A stretch of DNA of 18,027 bases, taken from NCBI GenBank assembly GCA_016781635.1, contig JADDPY010000276.1:1-18027 (forward strand), in the 5' to 3' direction. This DNA comes from Rubrobacter sp. (GTDB taxonomy: Bacteria > Actinomycetota > Rubrobacteria > Rubrobacterales > Rubrobacteraceae). The notes beneath the pieces were generated by a model, which was given only the letters and a program-made list of their open reading frames with translations, searched no databases and was not told the DNA's origin. A program made the translations under genes and the position numbers. Shown here piece after piece: positions 14,396 to 18,027 of the stretch; within the stretch, counting starts at the first letter, position 1, and the number at the start of each line of letters is the position of its first letter.

Positions 14396-15171
14396 GCTCC
14401 GCCTCGCTCGGGGTGCAGGTCACGAGCCTCGCGCGCCGCTCGACCATACGGACGCTCCGCCAGCCGGCGGTGCTCGTCTCGGCGATCCTGTTCCCACTGA
14501 TGTTCTTCGCGATAAACGCCAACGGTCTGACCGCCGCGACGAAGCTCCCCGGCTTCCCGACCGACTCGTACCTCGACTTCGCTTTCGCGTTCCCGCTCGT
14601 GCAGGCCGCGCTCTTCGGGGCGATCACCGCAGGCTCCGATCTCGCGCGCGACATCGAGAGCGGATTCTTTGACCGGCTCTCACTGACGCCGATGCGTCCT
14701 TCGGCACTTCTACTCGGGATGCTGATGGGGGTCGTGGCCCTGGGGCTTATACAGGGCGTGGTCTTTCTGGCTGTCGGCCTACTCTTCGGGGTGAACATTC
14801 AGTCGGGCATACCAGGGATGTTCGTCTTGATTCTTTTTACGGTGCTCGTTGCCCTCGCGTTCGGCGGTATAGGGGCGATGCTGGCCTTGAGGACGGGTTC
14901 GGTTGAGGCGGTCGAGAGTGCGTTCCCGCTGTTCTTCGTCTCCATCTTTATGTCTAGCATCAACCTGCCGCGCAACCTTATCGAGCAGGACTGGTTCCGC
15001 TTTATAGCGACGGTCAACCCGATCTCTTATCTCGTCGAGGGCATCAGGAGCCTCGTGATCACGGGCTGGGACCTCCAGGCCCTCTCCGTTGGCTTCGCGT
15101 GCGCCCTGGCGCTTATAGCGCTCTCCCTCTCGGGGGCCTCGGCGTTCCTGCGCGTGCGGGTGGCGCGATGA
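14392..15171 (+). CDS. ABC-2 type permease (DrrB-like), first of two
   Basis: The 259-residue product has about six membrane segments: about 25-43, 62-82, 102-129, 140-164, 178-195 and 232-256. The coupling region reads DLARDIESGFFDRLSLTPMRPS, in part DIESGFFDRLSLTPM, which matches ABC-2 permeases. It starts at TTG 14392, which overlaps the ATPase stop as TTGA; GAGG lies 8 nt upstream. Its partner ATPase is the upstream DrrA-like protein. The next gene encodes a second, clearly related permease, so the exporter is probably a heterodimer in the membrane. Confidence 0.9.
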   Translation: MSSASLGVQVTSLARRSTIRTLRQPAVLVSAILFPLMFFAINANGLTAATKLPGFPTDSYLDFAFAFPLVQAALFGAITAGSDLARDIESGFFDRLSLTPMRPSALLLGMLMGVVALGLIQGVVFLAVGLLFGVNIQSGIPGMFVLILFTVLVALAFGGIGAMLALRTGSVEAVESAFPLFFVSIFMSSINLPRNLIEQDWFRFIATVNPISYLVEGIRSLVITGWDLQALSVGFACALALIALSLSGASAFLRVRVAR

Positions 15172-15968
15172 GCGCCGCGACGGGCGGCAGGCCCAAGGCT
15201 TTCGGCGGCTTTTTCTCGGTAGCGTGGGCGGTCGCGGGGCGCCAGGTCTACAAGTACTTCACCAACCCCGCGTTTCTCGCGCCCGCGCTCTTCCCGCTGT
15301 TCTTCTTCGTGGCGTTCGCAGGCGGGCTCACGAGCGTGGGCGACGTGCCCGGCTTCGACTACGCGGCGGGTTACATCGCGTTCCAGTTTGTGTGGGCGCT
15401 GTTGCAAGCCGTGGCCATGGGCGGGGCGTTCACCGGTTTCTCCATCGCCAGCGACTTCGAGAATGGGTTCGCGAGGCGGCTGATGCTCGCGGCCTCTGAC
15501 CGGCGCGGGATCATCCTCGGCTACACCCTTGCTTCCATCGTGCGCGTGACGGTTACGGGGACCCTGGTTACCGTGCTCGCTATTCTCACCGGGATGCCGA
15601 TCAGCGGCGGGTACGACCTGTTCGGGCTCATCGGGCTTGCGCTGCTCGTGAACGTGGCAGCGACGCTCTTCGGGGCAGGGATTGCGATGCTCATGCGCAC
15701 CGGGCAGGCGGGTCCGGTCATACGCACCCCGATCTTCCTGGTCCTGTTTCTCGCTCCGGTCTTCGTCCCGCTGAACCTGCTCGAAGGTTGGATCCAGACG
15801 GTCGCCCGCCTCAACCCGTTCACCACGATCCTCGACGCCGCCCGCGGCTTCCTCGCCGGCGCCCCGACCGGCGTGCTCCCTGCCTACGCTATCGCCTTCG
15901 CCCTGGTAGCCGTATTTGCCCTGTGGGCTCTCTACGGCCTCCGGCGCGCCGAAAAGGCGGGCAGCTAG
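15168..15968 (+). CDS. ABC-2 type permease, second of two
   Basis: The 266-residue product has about six hydrophobic segments. The coupling region SIASDFENGFARRLMLAASDR is the counterpart of DIESGFFDRLSLTP in the preceding permease, so the pair arose by an old duplication. An arginine/glycine-rich N-terminus precedes the first membrane helix. The start is ATG 15168, overlapping the previous stop as ATGA; in-frame codons further upstream lie inside the first permease and are rejected. With the ATPase and the first permease it should form one exporter in the cytoplasmic membrane. Confidence 0.9.
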   Translation: MSAATGGRPKAFGGFFSVAWAVAGRQVYKYFTNPAFLAPALFPLFFFVAFAGGLTSVGDVPGFDYAAGYIAFQFVWALLQAVAMGGAFTGFSIASDFENGFARRLMLAASDRRGIILGYTLASIVRVTVTGTLVTVLAILTGMPISGGYDLFGLIGLALLVNVAATLFGAGIAMLMRTGQAGPVIRTPIFLVLFLAPVFVPLNLLEGWIQTVARLNPFTTILDAARGFLAGAPTGVLPAYAIAFALVAVFALWALYGLRRAEKAGS

Positions 15969-15969
15969 G

Positions 15970-16437
15970 ATGACGCAGCAAAACCGTCGGGGACGCGCCT
16001 ACGGGCGGCCTATCGCTGCCGTCCAACGCGTGGCTACGAAGTTGCATACCTCCCTTTTCCGCGCCACGGGCGGCAAAGTAGCCGGCAGTATCCCGGGCAC
16101 CGGTCCCGTCTTGCTCCTCACCACGAACGGGCGCAAGACCGGCAGGGAGCGCACCGTCCCGCTCCTCTACCTCCGGAACGGCGAGGACTTCGTTCTCGTG
16201 GCCTCCAACGGCGGCACGGCTATGCATCCGACGTGGTGGCTGAACCTCCGGGCGAACCCGGTGGCGACGGTCGAGGTGGGGGGCGGTAGGTTGCGCGTCC
16301 GGGGCCGCGAGGCCGAAACCGAGGAGAAGCAGCGGCTGTGGCCGCGGTTGGTCGAGATGTACGGCGGGTACGAGGGCTACCAGGAGAAGACCGACCGGGA
16401 AATTCCGGTGGTCATTCTCCGGCCTGTAGACGACTAG
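15970..16437 (+). CDS. Nitroreductase-family deazaflavin (F420)-dependent oxidoreductase, DDN-like
   Basis: The 155-residue product has the pattern of the DDN/split-beta-barrel family of actinobacteria: LLLTTNGRKTGRERTVPLLYL (in part, TNGRKTGRERTVPL), FVLVASNGG, HPTWWLNLRANP and an EMYGGYEGYQEKTDREIPVVIL tail (in part, YQEKTDREIPV). Members use reduced F420 to reduce quinones or nitro compounds and tend to sit at the membrane. The start ATG 15970 lies 1 nt after the permease stop (TAGGATG), so it belongs to the exporter operon. An upstream in-frame start at 15916 lies within the permease gene. The native substrate is unknown; an F420 supply is implied but not visible here. Confidence 0.9.
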   Translation: MTQQNRRGRAYGRPIAAVQRVATKLHTSLFRATGGKVAGSIPGTGPVLLLTTNGRKTGRERTVPLLYLRNGEDFVLVASNGGTAMHPTWWLNLRANPVATVEVGGGRLRVRGREAETEEKQRLWPRLVEMYGGYEGYQEKTDREIPVVILRPVDD

Positions 16438-16472
16438 CGTCCGAGTGGCGCGTGAGAGAAAGGGGCGCCAGA

Positions 16473-16802
16473 ATGGCGGACTTTCAAACCCTGGACAGGG
16501 ATCAACTCAAGGAGAAGATTGACCGGGGCGACGACTTTGTGCTAGTAGAGACGCTGCCGGAGGCGGCGTTCAATAAGCGGCACCTCCCCGGCGCCGTGAA
16601 CCTCGACGACATGAGTAGGGTCTCGGAGCTCTTCCCCGACAAGGAAGCCGAGATCATCACGTATTGCACGAACTTCAACTGACACGCCTCAGAGAGGGTC
16701 GCCCGTGAACTGGTGACTATGGGTTACACGAACGTCAAGGAATACCCCGGGGGCAAGCAGGACTGGGTCAGCGCCGGCCTCCCGACCGAGGGCGGGGCGT
16801 AA
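16473..16802 (+). CDS. Rhodanese-domain protein with in-frame UGA: candidate selenoprotein
   Basis: ATG 16473 (AAGGGG 8 nt upstream) opens a single rhodanese domain: FVLVETLPEAAFNKRHLPGA (20-41), then IITYCTNFN (61-69). Codon 70 is TGA (16680-16682). The same frame continues for 39 codons, HASERVARELVTMGYTNV through GGKQDWVSAGLP, to TAA at 16800-16802. These are the normal C-terminal helix, GG and W-xx-AGLP ending of the family. With UGA read through, the product has 109 residues, the usual size. In relatives I know, the loop reads YC-x4-C-x-A-S, so the UGA replaces the second Cys. After the UGA 33 of 39 codons end in G or C, as in neighbouring genes, so the tail still looks coding. UGA as selenocysteine is my reading; a recent nonsense mutation or sequence error cannot be excluded. 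The gene follows the DDN-like gene by 35 nt. Confidence 0.75.
16697..16718 (+). promoter_or_regulatory. Candidate bacterial SECIS stem-loop
   Basis: GTCGCC (16698-16703) pairs with GGTGAC (16712-16717), including one G-U pair, and a further G-U pair can form outside (16697/16718). The apical loop is CGTGAACT, with G as its second base. The loop begins 21 nt after the UGA. Bacterial SECIS elements lie inside the coding region just after the UGA, with the loop roughly 16-37 nt away and a G in its first two positions, so the geometry fits. Confidence 0.5.
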
Positions 16803-16838
16803 ACCGTACGTAACACGAGCTCCGAGTAATCGCTCCGC

Positions 16839-16915
16839 GTCTGGCGGGAGTCAAAGGAGTGGGAAGCAGGTAGGGTGTTTTCCCCCTGCTTCCCGCTCCC
16901 GAAGCTCGGCCAGAC
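16839..16915. repeat. Large nested inverted repeat, terminator or structured RNA
   Basis: GGAGTGGGAAGCAGG (16856-16870) pairs with CCTGCTTCCCGCTCC (16885-16899), 15 bp with one G-U, around a 14-nt loop that can pair further (GGG with CCC). Outside it, GTCTGGC (16839-16845) pairs with GCCAGAC (16909-16915). It lies 36 nt after the rhodanese stop. Position suggests a terminator for the long plus-strand operon, but no T-run follows and the outer stem is unusual for one. Confidence 0.6.
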
Positions 16916-17193
16916 ATCTCCCTACTCCTCCCTAACGTGAAACCTGCGGGGTAGCTTCGCGTATTGGTATGTACCGATGAATCCCGGCCTACGATTATTC
17001 TGCGTGGGTTCTACGCGCTAGAAGCAAGTTTGCGCTAGCGGCGGATTGGAAGCGTCGTCCGGGCCTTCGATAGCGTGGTTCAGGCGGAAGCCGGAGAACG
17101 CTACCGGGTTCCTCGCGAGTCCCAGGCGTGGTGTGCGCAATCGATCCGGATGGTGATATCAGTGAGAGTGGAGAAATGCTCTAGGGGGGCACA
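16916..17193 (+). other. Gene-free leader before the MacB/LolD-type ABC genes
   Basis: With the hairpin before it, this gives about 390 nt without a gene. I see no coding frame. A short direct repeat, GCGCTAG, occurs twice around 17016-17040, and an 8-bp palindrome TGATATCA lies at 17154-17161, about 33 nt before the GTG. The stretch must hold the promoter of the next operon, but no convincing -35/-10 pair is visible. Confidence 0.4.
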
Positions 17194-17889
17194 GTGGCGG
17201 TCATAGAAGCTCGGGATGTGACGAAGACCTATGGGCGGGGGGAAGGGCTGATCGAGGCCCTCGCGAGGGTTAGCTTGCGCGTCGAACGCGGCGAGTGGGT
17301 CTCGGTCGTCGGCCCATCGGGGAGCGGCAAGAGCACCCTCATGAACCTCCTCGGGCTCCTGGATCGTCCCACCAGCGGTTCTTACGTCCTCGACGGCCGC
17401 GACGTCTCGCGGCTGAAGGGTGGGGAGCTGGCCGCGGCGAGGCGGGATCTCATCGGCTTCGTCTTCCAGAGCTACAATCTCCTGCCCCGCCAGAGCGCCC
17501 AGGGTAACGTGGAGCTCCCGATGGTCTACGCGGGGGTCACCGGAAAGGAACGCAAGAGGCGGGCTCGTGAGGCGTTGGAGCGGGTAGGGCTTGTGGACCG
17601 CGCCCACCACAACCCGACGGAGCTCTCCGGGGGGCAGAAGCAGCGGGTAGCGGTGGCGCGGGCGCTCGTCAACGAGCCGGCGCTGCTTCTCGCCGACGAG
17701 CCCACGGGGAACCTGGACACGGCCACCGGCGAGAGCATCCTCGACCTCTTCGAGAAGTTGAACGCCGGAGGCGTTACGCTGATGGTCGTGACCCACGACA
17801 GCGAGGTCGCCCAGCGGGGCGGCAGGATCGTGGAGATCCGGGACGGGCGCGTCTTCTCGGACGAGCGCTCGAACGGAGCCGGGCGTTGA
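17194..17889 (+). CDS. ABC transporter ATP-binding protein, MacB/LolD/FtsE type
   Basis: The 231-residue product has Walker A GPSGSGKS (40-47), Q-loop [10 protein letters not shown] (89-98), signature LSGGQKQR (144-151), Walker [14 protein letters not shown] (164-176) and the switch His in VVTHDSEVA. The DEPTGNLD form and the short length with no C-terminal extension place it in the MacB/LolD branch. This branch drives mechanotransmission or lipid/peptide export rather than channel-type transport. The start is GTG 17194, with AGGGGGG 4-5 nt upstream. Its stop overlaps the TTG of the FtsX-like permease (TTGA), which is its partner. Confidence 0.93.
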   Translation: MAVIEARDVTKTYGRGEGLIEALARVSLRVERGEWVSVVGPSGSGKSTLMNLLGLLDRPTSGSYVLDGRDVSRLKGGELAAARRDLIGFVFQSYNLLPRQSAQGNVELPMVYAGVTGKERKRRAREALERVGLVDRAHHNPTELSGGQKQRVAVARALVNEPALLLADEPTGNLDTATGESILDLFEKLNAGGVTLMVVTHDSEVAQRGGRIVEIRDGRVFSDERSNGAGR

Positions 17890-18027
17890 GGACGCTGAGG
17901 ATCGCCGCGATGGGCCTGCAGGGGCTACTAGTCAACTGGAGCCGTACGGCCCTAACCATGCTCGGCATCGTCATAGGGGTGGGGGCGGTGGTGCTGCTCA
18001 CCTCTTTAGGCAACGGTATCCAGGAGA
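17886..18027 (+). CDS. MacB/FtsX-like ABC permease, 5' part only
   Basis: The window holds the first 47 codons. The text [22 protein letters not shown], in part [16 protein letters not shown], followed by SLGNG, is the typical N-terminal membrane helix of MacB-type permeases. The periplasmic MacB domain would follow beyond the window. TTG 17886 overlaps the ATPase stop as TTGA; ATG 17910 is an alternative. It is the membrane partner of the preceding ATPase. Confidence 0.88.
   Translation, partial: MRTLRIAAMGLQGLLVNWSRTALTMLGIVIGVGAVVLLTSLGNGIQE

Noticed and set aside
16473..16682. Rhodanese gene as a plain 69-residue protein ending at the TGA
   Set aside because: The truncated form would lack the C-terminal helices needed for the fold, while the in-frame continuation is clearly family sequence with coding-like codon use. 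Simple termination is the less likely reading, though a fresh nonsense mutation stays possible.
17101..17796. Minus-strand frame opposite the MacB/LolD-type ATPase
   Set aside because: It is the antisense shadow of a well-supported ABC gene and has no motifs of its own.

Overview
The window is high-GC DNA with dense, often overlapping genes, frequent GTG/TTG starts and regular use of ATA (Ile) and AGG (Arg) codons. This, together with F420-type and DrrAB-like genes, suggests a deep-branching actinobacterium; I would guess Rubrobacter or a relative. That assignment is inference from style, since no rRNA or marker gene is present. I see no mobile elements, CRISPR array, tRNA or rRNA.

Layout. 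34-3970 (+) is a run of an FAD oxidoreductase, an ABC-2 exporter pair, and a PIG-V-like membrane glycosyltransferase whose 5' end appears frameshifted. A hairpin terminator at 4030-4073 separates it from a convergent SDR (minus). A gene-free stretch follows, then a minus-strand pair (small DUF4267-like membrane protein and Ca2+/H+ antiporter). Divergent from these, 6706-8767 (+) is a tightly overlapping trio: PHP histidinol-phosphatase-like protein, AlaX tRNA-editing protein and a DUF192 lipoprotein. On the minus strand, a GalT-like nucleotidyltransferase is followed by the stump of a RidA-family gene that is cut off at the DUF192 stop codon. 10178-10250 is a clear cyclic-di-GMP-I (GEMM-I) riboswitch in front of a secreted GH16 glucanase.

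10974-16802 looks like a regulated redox/efflux block. A MarR regulator is divergent from an MBL-fold hydrolase across a palindromic operator. Downstream on + come a second SDR, a DrrA-like ATPase, two different ABC-2 permeases, an F420-type (DDN-like) oxidoreductase and a rhodanese-domain protein. The last genes (17194 to the window end) begin a MacB/LolD-type ABC system.

The most striking item is the rhodanese gene (16473-16802). Its reading frame is interrupted by one UGA, in a Cys-rich active-site loop where I expect Cys in relatives, and continues with intact family sequence for 39 codons. A stem-loop with bacterial SECIS-like geometry lies directly downstream. It is a candidate selenoprotein that ordinary gene calling would truncate. 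Other items worth checking are the riboswitch-glucanase pair, the frameshifted glycosyltransferase, the RidA stump, and an MBL protein whose first metal-binding His is Asn.
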